Assembly (NCBI GenBank): GCA_036924285.1
Contig: JAYKYS010000010.1
Span: 6,448,001-6,512,000, forward strand
Source: Asterella californica
Lineage: Eukaryota; Streptophyta; Marchantiopsida; Marchantiales; Aytoniaceae
Reading direction: 5' to 3'
DNA length: 64,000 nucleotides
Shown: positions 47,455 to 58,605 of the stretch, one piece after another
Numbering within the stretch: the stretch's first letter is position 1
How the letters are laid out: every line of letters begins with the position of its first letter
Position numbers and translations under genes: made by a program
The notes under the pieces: generated by a model
Database searches by the model: none
Seen by the model: the letters and a program-made list of their open reading frames with translations, nothing else
What the model was told of the DNA's origin: nothing

Positions 47455-48160
47455 TTGATACGCATGGTATTCATCTTAACAGAACCAAGATTTGAGTCAT
47501 CGTTGAATGGAGAAGACTTGAGAGTGTTCATGAGCTCAGAAATTCGACGCTTTGTTTATCATTTTGCACATAAAACCGCACCTTTGTTTGGCTTATTGCG
47601 TAAGACGTCTAAGATTACTGGGAATCCATCAATTGAAAGAGCATTTCAAGAGCTGAAACAAGCACTGACAGAAATGCTTGTGCTAGCTCTTTCAAAGATG
47701 AGAGAACCTTTTGAAGTTCACACACATGCTTCTCAATGTGTCATTGGAGGAGTGTCGATGAACATCCAATAGCTTATGAAAGTCACAAGTTTTCAAAGAC
47801 AAAGACAAATTGGTCTACTCATGAACAAGAGATGTTTGTTGTTGTTCACTGTCTAAAGCATTGAGAGCATGATTTGTTACCAAGCAAAGTCACTATTGTA
47901 ATAGATTGCGAGGACAATACATACTTCCAAAATAAACCTCCTTTGTCACGTAAGCAATAGAGATGGCAAGTGGAACTTGCACGTTTTGATATGGAAAGAA
48001 AAAGAAAAAATTTTCAGCAGATGTGTTGAGTAGACGTGTCCAAGCATTGACAACAAAAGACACAAGTGAAGAGCTCTTGGATCAAATCAGACAAGCATTG
48101 TCAAACAATCCTCAAGCTCAACAGTGGACAAAACAACGAGATAGAGATCCACGAGTACAT
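47455..48160 (+). pseudogene. RNase H relic of element C
   Basis: An open stretch (47455-47772) encodes HFAHKTAPLFGLLRKTSK, the ERAFQELKQALTEMLVLAL linker and FEVHTHASQCVIGGV. This is the connection domain and start of RNase H. Later fragments to 48160 are frameshifted (RWQVELARFDMERK and SADVLSRRV-like). It is interrupted at 48161 by a solo LTR. Confidence 0.7.
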
Positions 48161-50025
48161 TATCGCGTCGGATTTTGCATGAAGAATGTCTAGGAAAATG
48201 CGAGGTTCCTGACTGTGGAGATGCTGTGTGCTGAATAGAGACAATACAGAGAAAAACACGCACGAAAACGAATGTCGTTGCAATATATACCAACTCACGA
48301 TGTATGTACACTGCCGGTTCTTTCTTCCTACGAACACAAAACTATGAAACAGACCAGAGAGATCTGTACTCTACTTCAAAGCCCCTAAAACGAACCCCTG
48401 AATCTCAACCCTGATCCAAAATCACCAAAGCGTAGCTCAAAGCAAGAGAAACTTCTCTTTGCAAACAGAATGAGCTGCACCAACATCATACAATTCAATC
48501 CCAAGTCCAAACCACATTCATGTACAAGCTCTTAGCTAAAGCTAGCTACCACAAGCTGTACATAACCAACCGAAACTCTAACGAACTCAAAAGAACGAAA
48601 TCCGTATCGAAAGAATCGAAAAAGGTCTATTTGAGAACTTCCTCCTTTCGCCGAGCGGTCTTCAGATGTCGATAGGGTCTCCTTCCCTGACTCCGTTGGC
48701 CCAAGAAACCTTCAGATCCGACTCCCAACAGCCGAGATATCGTCTATTTTTGGTCGCAGATGATCGAATCTTCAAAAACTCCTCCATGCGGCTTAAAACT
48801 GCACACACCGCACAAACGGATCGTCTAAACTGATATCCGTCTTCTTTGGCAGGTAGATCTAGCTACCTTGAACCCAACGAGACTCCAAACAAGACGTTTG
48901 GAGTTCTCCTTGCAAAACCACGCAAGAAATTTGATCGCAGGTTGCAAAAAATTGACGTAAATCAACTCCTTGCGGCTCAAACTTGCTCACCACACCCAAA
49001 CCAACAATCCAATCCACACATGGTCTTTTCCTATGCGTAGATCAAGACTCCCTAATCGCGTAGGCATCAAGAACGAAGAGCTTGACTCACCGATCGCGAA
49101 GAACAAACCAATCTCAGGTCGCAAACGAACAAAAATCTGATATAAGCGCTTCCATGCGAGCCAATTTGACTCAGAACTCCCAAACCGCCTAATGAAACTT
49201 CGTACCGTCTTCAATTTCTTGTAGAACTTGGCGTTCTGATCTCGATGGATCTAAGGACATCAAGTTTGGACTCCGAAACAGTCCGAACGGTCCAACTGTC
49301 CTTCATAGGTCATTGAAGCTCTTCAAAATCATCTTCATGCGTCTCAATTTCTCTCGGTACACACTCCCCGATTCGTCTCTTCACAAACCGTCTTATCCAG
49401 TGCGTAGCCTGCACAGATCTGAACCCAACGACGCCCTGCGCGCTTGCATTGGACCTCCAAATCTCCCGAACTGTCCATCGACAAGTCGCAGACGCAAGCT
49501 AATCCCTAAGCTGCCCCCTTGCGTCAGTCTCTGTACGTACGAAGTTCTCTGTGATAATGAGGAAGCTGGCCCCTTGTGTCTTTAATATAACGCCTGGAGC
49601 CGCTAATACCCAGTCAGCAAGTAAACTAGGGCTTAGCTTGATTTTCCCTTCTTTCGAGTCGCATCTCCAGTAGGTGTCCAAATGAAGTAGACAAGATGCC
49701 CATGGAAAGCTAACAACGAGCTCTACCCATCTATGCGATGAAAGTGAAGATCCGAAGTCGTGCCAAAAGCCCGTAAGCTGAGGCTTAGCTTGTTTTACCC
49801 ATCTTTCGAGTCATGTAACTTCTCCACTAGGCGTCCAAGCGAAGTACATGAAGTGCCTATGGAGTGCTGACAAAGAGCTCTATCCACTGATGCGATGAAC
49901 ATAGAGATCTGAAATGATGCCAAAAGTCCGTAAGCTAGGGCCTAGCTTGTCTTTCCCATGAGTGTCTTTGGAGCGACAAAAGTCGAAATTAGATTTTCAT
50001 GTAGGAGCCGGTCCACGATACGACA
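48161..50025 (-). mobile_element. Solo LTR of the element D family, inserted in element C
   Basis: On the minus strand it starts TGTCGTATCGTGGACCGG and ends AAATCCGACGCGATA, matching D's LTR termini and, with moderate divergence, its whole length except solo LTR E, which is absent here. Flanking 4-bp words are ACAT (48157-48160) and ACGT (50026-50029), one transition apart. It includes about two and a half of the ~155-bp tandem units. Small open frames inside are not genes. Confidence 0.85.
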
Positions 50026-51175
50026 ACGTAATCTCTCATTTCGCAATAGTCTTGGATTTTATAAGCAAACCAAAACGTATGTTTCAGCCGGATTGTTAAA
50101 GACACTAGTCATGCAAAATGCCATGATTATGAATTAGCTAGAACATGGAGGATAGAATAGAACTATGCAACGAGTTAAAGAGCAGTTCTATTAGCCGTCT
50201 ATGTTAGAAGATGTGATCAAGTACGTGCAGATTTGTTTGACATGTCAGCAACAAGGAGTCAAATGAAGAAGACCGATAGGACTGTTGATGTCATTATCAA
50301 TACTTGACGAACCTTGGGAGAGCATAAGTATGGACTTATGCACTGGTTTGCCTGAATCAACAAGATTTTGATACTTCAATGCTAGTTCAGCAAGCAAGCT
50401 CACTTCATTCCTCATAAGAAAGCATTGACTTCAAGAGGTGCAGTTGATAATATATGTTTTTTAAGTATCACGATATGTCTAAGGACATAGTTTCAAACTT
50501 AGACAGGAGATTTGTGGCTGAGTTTTGGAAGGGTTTGTTCTGAAGACTTGGAATTACTCTCAAATTTAGTTCCTCCTATCATCTTGAAACTGGTGCACAG
50601 AAAAAAAAAACTATACACACAATAGAGCAAGGGTTGAGAAACTATATCATGAGAGATCGGATTGATTGGAGTGAGCATTTGGATTTGGTGGAGTTTGCAT
50701 ATAATAACATCAAGCATTCAAGCATTAGATTTAAACCATTTGAAGTGATTTATCGTGGTTCTCATGCACCTTAGACTCCTGTAGCTTTAGCTACCAAAAG
50801 ACATGAAAACACAAGAATGTCAAATCGAAATCCTCCAGATCTAGAGACTTTCATACATTGTCCAAGGTATTATGTTTCAAGATGCAAAGAAACACATGGA
50901 GAAGATACAAAAATGGTATGCTAAGTATGCAAACCGTGATAGACGAGAGTGCAATTTGAAGAAGGAGAGAGAGTTTGGTTACGAACCAAAAACTTCAGAA
51001 TACCAGCTAGGGTGGATTTAGCCAAGAAAATTCTTCCAAAGTGGGTGGGACCATCCATGATTGAGGAAAAGTTAGGTCCGGTGACATATAAGTTGCATTT
51101 TTTGTCTAGTATGAAGGATTATCATCATATCATTCATGTATCTAACTTCAAAGCGTTTCGTGAGAAACTATAGTC
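50026..51175 (+). pseudogene. Integrase relic of element C
   Basis: After the solo LTR the frame fragments show YVQICLTCQQQGVK (end of the zinc finger), PWESISMDLCTGLPES (first catalytic D), LDRRFVAEFWKGL (second D region) and SSYHLETGAQ. The C-terminal part 50949-51173 has FEEGERVWLRTKNFRIP, PKWVGPSMIEEKLGPVTYKL and HIIHVSNFKAFRE. It is riddled with stops. Confidence 0.75.
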
Positions 51176-51204
51176 ACTATCAGGAAGCTATCAAAAATGG
51201 CATC

Positions 51205-51430
51205 TTGTGTTAGAAGCTTTACCAAGGGCTGATGATCTTGAGTTGATTGAGATAATAGATCATTGAGCAGCACCGAGTCCGGATGGAGCTGAAGAACAGA
51301 TTACTCAATATCTGTGTCGTTGGACATGTAGAGTTTCGAGATTGATAAATGAAGCTTGGGAGTTCTTGGATGATTTAGTGCTTTACAAGTTCTATGAGCA
51401 GTTGCGGAGATACTTTGTGAGAAAATAGAC
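51205..51430 (+). pseudogene. Degenerate chromodomain of element C integrase
   Basis: Following the GPVTYKL and HVSNFK blocks, the sequence reads LELIEIIDH, then QITQYLCRWTCRVSRLINEAW and EFLDDLVLYKFYEQL. This keeps the order of a chromodomain (hydrophobic start, YLV-W-G core, WE, closing helix) with stops. It assigns C to the chromoviruses, whose chromodomain can direct insertion to heterochromatin. Confidence 0.6.
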
Positions 51431-51861
51431 AGTAGCGGTCTCCTCCAGAGCGGTGGATTGAATCGAGTCAAGAGATATGCTGAAGGGCCCTTCTAGGACA
51501 TTGGAATCAAGTAGATCTGATCAATCTACTCGTCTAAAGATGGAGCTGTGATCTGTTGACCGTTCATGATTGTTAGATATCAATCAAGTTGAGGCTGAAG
51601 CTACTATGGAGTTTCATAGTAATGAGGTGGATAAAAAGGATCTAACGAGTTCACCACCTGGAAGCTAGGATTTTGTCTCGTCTCAAAGCTTCACTGAATG
51701 TTCATAATGAGTATATCTCAGAGATTGAGCTGGATGTAAAAGCTATTAGAAGAGCTTGATATTATCATGAATGGGGTAGTGTTTCCTTGAGATGAGAAAA
51801 TGTTTTTGTTGCATACTGTTATATTGCAGGTACTGTAGTTCAATGGAAGAACTGCTCTTTG

Positions 51862-51875
51862 TTGGTTGGGGCGAT
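51862..51875 (+). promoter_or_regulatory. Polypurine tract of element C (candidate)
   Basis: TTGGTTGGGGCGAT precedes the TGTAA start of the 3' LTR; it is a decayed purine-rich tract in the right position. Confidence 0.4.
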
Positions 51876-52755
51876 TGTAATAAAATGTACTAAAATTAAA
51901 ACTTTGACGCATAAGTAATGATTAATAGAAGCACATGGCGACTATAAGGTCAAGAAGGATGCGACCAAGACTTGAAGGAGGGGATAATCCAAGGTAACGA
52001 ATCCTAGAAATATGCTCTTTTGCAATGTCTGATTACAGAGAGATCACTATACCTACAGAAGCCAGAGAGAACAGATGGAGATTGAAACATAGATCTAAGA
52101 ACATTGCGAGGAACTTGTTGAAACTGTCATAAGCTAGTGGCAGCTGAGGAATTCCAGAGTTTTGACCAAGTGGTTTTCTGGTAATTAGTCTATTGAGGAG
52201 AAAATCCACATGTCTAGAGTGAACACAAGCTTTCTAGAGGAATTCTAGTTCTGAAGTAAAATTCTCATTGGAGAATTTCAGCAGCAAGGAAGATTGCCGG
52301 TCCAAGAGTCCTTTGTGATCTTGTGTAATGTATATGAACTTGTGATTTCATCTATTTCATGATAAACAAGCTTGGAATTGTGTGTCAAAGCCAAATTCGA
52401 AGCGCCTAGTGTGATGTTGACTCAATTTCTGTGTAATTACTTTGTTTTCTTATTTCTAAGCATTTACTAGAGATTATAGTCAGATCTGTTGCTTTCCTTG
52501 AGTCTTTGAGTTCCGACTTGATCATCTGTAGTGGAAGTGCTGTCCAAATATCTTCCAATCCATACACAGAACTGCTCCATCTGTATTCTAAAACTTCAGA
52601 TTAGAACCGAGACTCGTAGAAGACTAGTCGTTATCTTGAAATGGTTTTGCAGTTATAAAGCTTCCTATGTTTATTAAAAGAAAATTTATAGAACCAGATC
52701 GGAAGACGGAAAAAAATATAATAGTCTTCCAGAAATTTCGCGTTCAAAGACTAAT
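51876..52755 (+). repeat. 3' LTR of element C
   Basis: Pairs with 5714-6572 plus 45421-45494. Starts TGTAATAAAATG. The right edge is set by where similarity to the 5' LTR stops, before the primer site, so it is uncertain by several bases. Confidence 0.75.
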
Positions 52756-54194
52756 TCATAACAGATAAAGAATTCTATTTCAGGATTTGCGTGTAGAACA
52801 TTTTATAAAAGACGTATTTATTGAGACAATGAGGCATGAGAGTTTGATTTCAGTCAATATTTTTCTCCACGGTCTTGCACAGTGAATTTCGTTTTCTCAT
52901 GAGAGAAAATATGTAAATATTATGTAAATATATTATAATAAACTTTATAAATTTTAAATTAATTTATAAATAATATATATTAACCAGTCTCAGAGCATCC
53001 AACTCATCAGAATATAACTCATTAGTGGAGTTCGGGTTAATTAATGTTTTAGAATAATATCCTTGATAATAGAATAATATGCTCAGTACGTGAACGGGCC
53101 TCGAGTAAGGTAGTGCCTGCAGACGTGGACTGCTGCCGATGTAGGCGAAGGAAGCAACGAATGGAGTGAGGGCTGGAAGTGTGGAATGCAGCACCCTTTA
53201 GGGCGGGACCACCCATCCCGTGAGTTTCGTTCCACGTTGGCTCGGCATGGCAGGTTAGGGTCGAGTTTAGATGGGTGCACCGCACCGTCTTCCATTGACT
53301 ATCGTCGAGGTGATAGTGTTCTAAACATAGTGCACTGTCACGAGTTTCCGAAATTTGCGAGCGTAGTCCAGGTGTAGTAACGTTTACGAAATGAGAGTCG
53401 ACTGTCAGGAAGGAGATTTGCAGTCGGTGCGCGGAGCGATGGAGCTGGAAACGAGTTTCAGCGCCGGAGCAGATTGCAGCAAGTCGCTGCGGCGGTACCT
53501 CAAGAACTTGCCTTCGCTGGCTTAATCGCTGTGGCAGTGATGGATATCCCACGTAGCGTTGTTTCGACTTCCTGAAACTTTTAGCCTACTTACTGTACTT
53601 TCTGATGTCCGTGTGACGATTTAGGCTTCTCTGTCCAATTTGCGAGGACAGAATATACTGCCCTACTGAAATTTAAGTTCTCGAAAGTTGACTGAATATT
53701 GCGAGTCTCTCTGATTGAATGCTGGTTTCCACTCGGATCAGTTTTACTGCTTCCATGTCTGAGTAGTATAGATAATTTTGGTCAAGGTAGGCACAATTCC
53801 AGGAGATCCGGGGATCTGTCCACTCCGCTCCGAGTTCTAGTCAACATCATCCATCACGTTCTTGCGCGCTGGTGCCTAATCTTCCGGATGTATATCGTGT
53901 TTTTCCCATCCTATTCTCTTTCGCATCCACTACGGTGAGGCGTCGTTCTCTTTGTGATTTCTGCTCGGTTCTTTTCTGTTCCACTGCTTATCGGTCCACG
54001 GCCTACCTTTAATTGAGGAGCTATCTCGGGGATTACGAGGTTGCAAAGAAAGCAAGAAAAGATTCTTCCTCTGGCAGAATTCCGCGCAATCGATACTCAA
54101 TAGGGAAGAGAAGGAAACGAGAGGCTGCGTATACCCTTTGTTACTTGTGACGAAATCCACCGGGAGTGCGTGAGTGAACTTTTGCGCAGCAGCC
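52756..54194 (+). promoter_or_regulatory. Upstream region of the acyl-CoA synthetase gene
   Basis: AT-rich to about 53050, then a more balanced composition up to the start codon. It should contain the promoter and 5' untranslated region, but I cannot fix a TATA box or transcription start. A minus-strand open frame at 53049-53552 begins with GTG, has no known domain and is not called. The retrotransposon nest ends about 1.4 kb before the start codon. Confidence 0.45.
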
Positions 54195-56309
54195 ATGGAT
54201 ACCGCAAGGCGACGGCTCGAGATCATCGAGTCTCATGTGCTGGTGTCGCACTGTAAGTCTTTAAAGGAGGAGGAGAGGCAGGTGCGGCAGCTGTCTTTGC
54301 AGCCCACAGCTGGGGAGGTGTTCATCTCAGATGGGTACAGCGTCGTCTTGCCGGAGAAACTAAGCACGGGACAGTGGAATGTATACAGGAGCGGAAGGTA
54401 TCCATTGGAATTGGTGGAAGAGTTCGAGGACTATCCACAGGTGCGAACTTTGCACGATAATTTCGCCAACTCTGCAAAGGTGTACGAAGACTGCAAGTGT
54501 CTAGGTGCAAGGGTCAGGAGCGAGGATGGCAGTGTTGGAGAATACAAGTGGATGACGTACGGGGAAGTAGGAGCAGCAAGGTCGGCTATTGGGTCTGCGT
54601 TGGTTAAGCATGGCATCCCTAAAGGAAGTAGCATAGGGTTATATATGATCAATAGGCCGGAATGGCTAATTGCGGAACAAGCATGTTCTTCTTTTTCTTA
54701 CGTTTCGGTTCCTTTGTATGATACCTTGGGGGCAGACGCGGTTCAGTACATCATCAACCATGCAGAGATCACCGCAGTGTTCTGCACCCAGGACAAGCTT
54801 CAAACCATACTGAGCTGCCTGTCTGAATTGCCCACGATCCGGCTCATCGGAGTTGTTCTCGATGACACACAACCTGCTGCGTTGCCCAGTATCTCAGGAG
54901 TGGAAATCATTTCCTTCAAAACCCTAGAGGTTGAAGGAACTGCGAATCGACATCCTTTCGCTCTACCTGCCCCTGAAGATGTAGCAACATTATGCTATAC
55001 TAGCGGTACTACCGGAACTCCAAAAGGAGTCGTGCTCACTCACCGGAATTTAGTCTCGAGTTGCGCAGGGTATACACGTGGGCAAGGAATGTGCAGCAGT
55101 GATGTCCATGTCTCCTACTTGCCGTTGGCTCACATTTATGAGAGGATGAATGTCATCGCGTCAACTCATTATGGTTGCGGGATCGGATTTTACCAAGGTG
55201 ATGTTCTGAAGCTACTGGAGGATCTGGAAGCTCTTAAACCGACAATGTTCTCCAGCGTTCCCCGACTGTATAATCGAATTCACGACAAAATCATTTCCAC
55301 AGTCAAGAGCTCCAGCGGACTCAAGCAGTGGATATTCAACGCCGCTTATAAGTCGAAGAAGGAAGCCTTAGCTCGGGGAAAGACTCCATCCCCAATCTGG
55401 GATCGTTTGGTTTTCAACAAAATTCGGGCGACTCTCGGAGGCCGTACTCGTCTTCTAGCGTCTGGAGCATCTCCCATTTCTCCAGAGGTATTGGACTTTC
55501 TGCGAATTTGCTTCGGCTGTCAAGTCACAGAAGGATATGGCATGACGGAGAGTTCCTGTGTCATCACGAATTGTGACAAGGACGACCTTACCTCCGGCCA
55601 TGTGGGATCTCCGAACCCAGCCTGTGAAGTAAAGCTCGTAGATGTTCCAGAGATGGAGTACACTTCGAGAGACAAACCCTACCCCCGTGGGGAAATTTGT
55701 GTTCGAGGCCCCATAGTGTTCCGAGGTTACTACAAGGATGAGGTTCAGACTCGGGAGGTGCTGGATGATGAGGGTTGGTTGCATACAGGGGACATTGGAT
55801 TGTGGCTCCCAGGCGGTAGGCTGAAGATCATTGATCGCAAGAAGAATATATTCAAGCTGGCCCAGGGCGAGTACATAGCTCCCGAGAAGATAGAGAATGT
55901 ATATCTTCGGAGTCAGTTCATTACACAGGTTTTTATTTATGGGGATAGTTTTAATGCCAACCTGGTGGCTGTTGCAGTCGTTGATCCTGAGGTTCTACCG
56001 GCGTGGGCAAAGGCCACTGGAATTAAAGATAACGATGATCTGGAGAAGCTTTGCAAGGATCCAAAGGTGAAGGAAGCAGTCCTCGCGGATATGGATGAAG
56101 TCGCTCGCGGTGCTCAACTTCGTGGTTTTGAGTTTGCGAAAGCAGTCAGTCTGGTCCCCGAGCAATTTACACTCGAGAATGGGCTTCTTACACCCACCCT
56201 CAAGGTCAAGAGACCAAGTTGTAAGGCTCGATTTGCCCAAGCAATCTCTGAGATGTACGCGGAACTGGCAGCGAAGGAAGTCTTTCACCGACCGAAGTCA
56301 GCCCTGTAA
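54195..56309 (+). CDS. LACS: Peroxisomal-type long-chain acyl-CoA synthetase (LACS6/7-like), intronless
   Basis: Activates long-chain fatty acids with ATP and CoA, the entry step to peroxisomal beta-oxidation. The ATG at 54195 sits in GCAGCCATGGAT, an excellent plant start context. An upstream in-frame GTG at 54174 is not a plausible start. The 704 codons match the ~700 residues of Arabidopsis LACS6/LACS7. The ATP/AMP signature YTSGTTGTPKGVVLTH is at ~267-282, YLPLAHIYERMN at ~305, GYGMTESSCVI at ~447, GWLHTGDIGLWLPGG at ~527 and RLKIIDRKKNIFKLAQGEY at ~542. Near the N-terminus RL-x5-HV (residues 7-15) resembles a PTS2 peroxisome signal with V in place of L. The C-terminus SAL is not a standard PTS1. 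Related plant genes have many introns; this frame has none. Confidence 0.95.
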   Translation: MDTARRRLEIIESHVLVSHCKSLKEEERQVRQLSLQPTAGEVFISDGYSVVLPEKLSTGQWNVYRSGRYPLELVEEFEDYPQVRTLHDNFANSAKVYEDCKCLGARVRSEDGSVGEYKWMTYGEVGAARSAIGSALVKHGIPKGSSIGLYMINRPEWLIAEQACSSFSYVSVPLYDTLGADAVQYIINHAEITAVFCTQDKLQTILSCLSELPTIRLIGVVLDDTQPAALPSISGVEIISFKTLEVEGTANRHPFALPAPEDVATLCYTSGTTGTPKGVVLTHRNLVSSCAGYTRGQGMCSSDVHVSYLPLAHIYERMNVIASTHYGCGIGFYQGDVLKLLEDLEALKPTMFSSVPRLYNRIHDKIISTVKSSSGLKQWIFNAAYKSKKEALARGKTPSPIWDRLVFNKIRATLGGRTRLLASGASPISPEVLDFLRICFGCQVTEGYGMTESSCVITNCDKDDLTSGHVGSPNPACEVKLVDVPEMEYTSRDKPYPRGEICVRGPIVFRGYYKDEVQTREVLDDEGWLHTGDIGLWLPGGRLKIIDRKKNIFKLAQGEYIAPEKIENVYLRSQFITQVFIYGDSFNANLVAVAVVDPEVLPAWAKATGIKDNDDLEKLCKDPKVKEAVLADMDEVARGAQLRGFEFAKAVSLVPEQFTLENGLLTPTLKVKRPSCKARFAQAISEMYAELAAKEVFHRPKSAL

Positions 56310-57984
56310 ATAATGCAACATTCCTTGTAGTTGCCACGCATTTCATTCACTCAGTTAACTAATGCCTCTTGGGAACGCAGGCAAATCTGCCATGGTTAGC
56401 GGCTCTCACGACTGTACTTAATTGCTTTCAAGGTTCAAAAGAACTATACAGATATACATAAAACCGAGAGGGCTGAAGTGGGGGTACGTTGCCGATGTTG
56501 TGTTGAGTGGCAGCTAGAAAAGTATTATAGCTGCTGCAGTGGGGCAGATGCGAACTGTATAGAGTGTAATGATTAATATACCCAATTCTTTCAGTTTGAG
56601 CTCCCTACCACTTTCTTTGAGTGTGGAAGGTATTGCGGCGAGGTTGATGGAGGACAACCGAGGAGAAATCGTTTAAAATTAGCGTAATCAGTTTGTCCTG
56701 GTCTGCACCAGGCTCATGTATGAACCGTTTTCGTCCGAGTTTTGACGGTGCAGCAGCAGGATGAACGTACCTGTCGTATATAGTTATCCACTAGTCCGGG
56801 GATGGCCGGGAGCTACCAGACGCCATACATGCTTCCTGCTAGACTTTTGCCCCAGATGACCGAAGATGGCATCACCTCCATCTTGGCGGATCAACAATTA
56901 CTCCCACAATTACTGTCAGAATCTATCCTGCTTGCCACCCACATTAGCAACATGATTAGTATCAGTAGCAGGGGTGATTCGGTACCTTCTTGAACACCTG
57001 TCTGATTCTGGGACGCTGTACAAGGTGGTAGTGCTTTCGTATGTTGTCCGGTTGAATAATGGGTTGTTCAGTCTTGTTTCTTATTCAAGATTTAAGTTTT
57101 AATCCTCTAGCCATATGTAGCTAGGAGGACGATGGAGTATAAACTGACTATTGAAAACAGTGTTTGTTTTCGGGCTGTGCCTCTGAATTTGGGGTTGTGT
57201 TCGACCTGCCATAAGGCAACTTTTGAAGGCCGACTCCATTAGCTTCGTGTTACCGACACTCTCAAAACTGTAGTCGACACTCCGTTTGGGAATTTGTTGT
57301 ATCACCTGGACATCCAAGAGATACTGACCGTCACTCGGCTGTACGACAGAAGAGAAGAATAGTTGTATAAGTCTACATCTTCTCGGATACGATGGGACTC
57401 ACAGAGGAGAGGAGGCAGAGGAATGAAAGACTGAAAATCAGTTACTTACCTCTTCAACTAGTGTTTAGGGTTTAAGGTCATTTGGATTCACAAAGTCCGT
57501 TAGACCGAAGAGTTTTCCTGCCAGCAACAATGGTTATTTAGTACCGTCTGGAAAGTCACTTTAGAAACGATAGTTATCGAGCTATGGTTGATCCCGGACG
57601 CGAGCTAAAGTCGATTCAGAAATATCTGTATTTTCTCTGGTACTGAGAGATATCACTGAAGCAATCGAGAAAGAAACGAAGAAAGACTAATTGTTGCATT
57701 CAGTTCCATATTCTATATTTCGCTACGGACGCCTTCTCCTATTTTAAGGAAAGGCGGAGGTACTTTACTAAGAGCAAACTTTATTAAGAGAGAAAAACGA
57801 TGATAGGCAACTTAGCCAGGAACGATAGACCAAATGGACCGCCCAACAACAGCCTAATCAAGCCCAGTCGTCGAACGAAACACCCATGGGAATTCCCAAA
57901 CGTCCTGCAAGACGTAGCATGGGAAGAGGAGTAGGTGAATATCTTTCATCACGGCATTGTACAGTGAATGTAAAAGGGACCCTC
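56310..57984. other. 3' flank of the acyl-CoA synthetase gene and intergenic DNA
   Basis: The stop codon TAA (56307-56309) is followed by AT-balanced sequence that should include the 3' untranslated region. I cannot place a poly(A) signal with confidence. No other gene is supported; small frames on both strands lack domains. Confidence 0.45.
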
Positions 57985-57990
57985 CGTTAC

Positions 57991-58128
57991 GTGTTTAGCT
58001 TCCGTTTCATTGGTCATAGTTTATTTAGCGGTATCCCAATAGCGTCATACGGTCATCAAGTTTTTAGCTTTCGCTTCATTGGTCATTGTTTATTTAGTGG
58101 TATATGAATGGCGTCATACGGCCTTCGA
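57991..58128 (+). repeat. Two tandem 69-bp units containing ATTGGTCA
   Basis: Units 57991-58059 and 58060-58128 each read from GTTTAGCTT through CATTGGTCAT and TTATTTAG to GCGTCATACGG and differ at about 14 positions. Each has a CCAAT box on the minus strand (ATTGG) and a GCGTCATAC word. Confidence 0.75.
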
Positions 58129-58324
58129 GTTTTCAAGAGGATCTCCGTTACATTCTTGCCGTGAACGTTAAAGGAACGTCTTTCACGATCATTATTCGAC
58201 AGAGGACTGCCAAAATTCAAGTTTTCAAGAGGACTTTTCGTTCTCCGCATGAACGCTATTCGCAGTTGCTGTGACCGAAATGGGAATCCTCTGCCAAACT
58301 TCTTCTTTAATTCTCTGCATTGCC

Positions 58325-58605
58325 GTCTCGCTGCGAGCGAGATTGGGATCGCCTGCCAAACTTCATTAATTTTCTGCCTCGTCATCTTGCTGCGAGCGAG
58401 CTCTGGAAAGCCTGACAAACTTCCGCTTGCTTTCTCTGCGTCACGTTATCTCTGTTGCGAGCGATTCGTCGCTTGCAGCAGACTTGTTCTTTGTTTTTCT
58501 GCGTCGCATGTTGAGAAGCGGAATGCGTCAAGACGACATCGGGATCACCTTGCTGCGAGCGACATCGAGATCGTCTTGCTCCCAGCGATTGTGAGCGATT
58601 CGTCG
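58325..58605 (+). repeat. Scattered TGCGAGCGA repeats
   Basis: The word GCTGCGAGCGA or GTTGCGAGCGA recurs about five times, with GATTCGTCG and CTGCCAAACTTC words in between. It looks like a degenerate short tandem family. Frames through it are not conserved between units. Confidence 0.55.

Larger units (their letters stand above)
5714..52755 (+). mobile_element. Element C: old chromodomain Ty3/gypsy retrotransposon, split by element A and a solo LTR
   Basis: The 5' LTR begins with TGTAACAAAG at 5714 and is interrupted at 6572 by element A; it resumes at 45421 and ends near 45494. The internal region (45495-51875) shows degenerate gag, protease, reverse transcriptase, RNase H, integrase and chromodomain in that order on the plus strand, which is the chromovirus order. 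The 3' LTR is 51876 to about 52755. The two LTRs align throughout, including across the A insertion point, but are clearly diverged, so C is the oldest layer of the nest. All reading frames carry many stops and indels. No convincing target duplication survives; CAAAT precedes the 5' LTR without a clear match on the right. Confidence 0.8.

Noticed and set aside
53049..53552. 167-codon minus-strand frame upstream of the acyl-CoA synthetase gene
   Set aside because: It starts with GTG rather than ATG, has no domain I recognise and lies in a probable promoter region.
54174..54194. Seven-codon N-terminal extension of the acyl-CoA synthetase starting at GTG
   Set aside because: Plant nuclear genes start at ATG; the ATG at 54195 has an excellent context and gives the family length.
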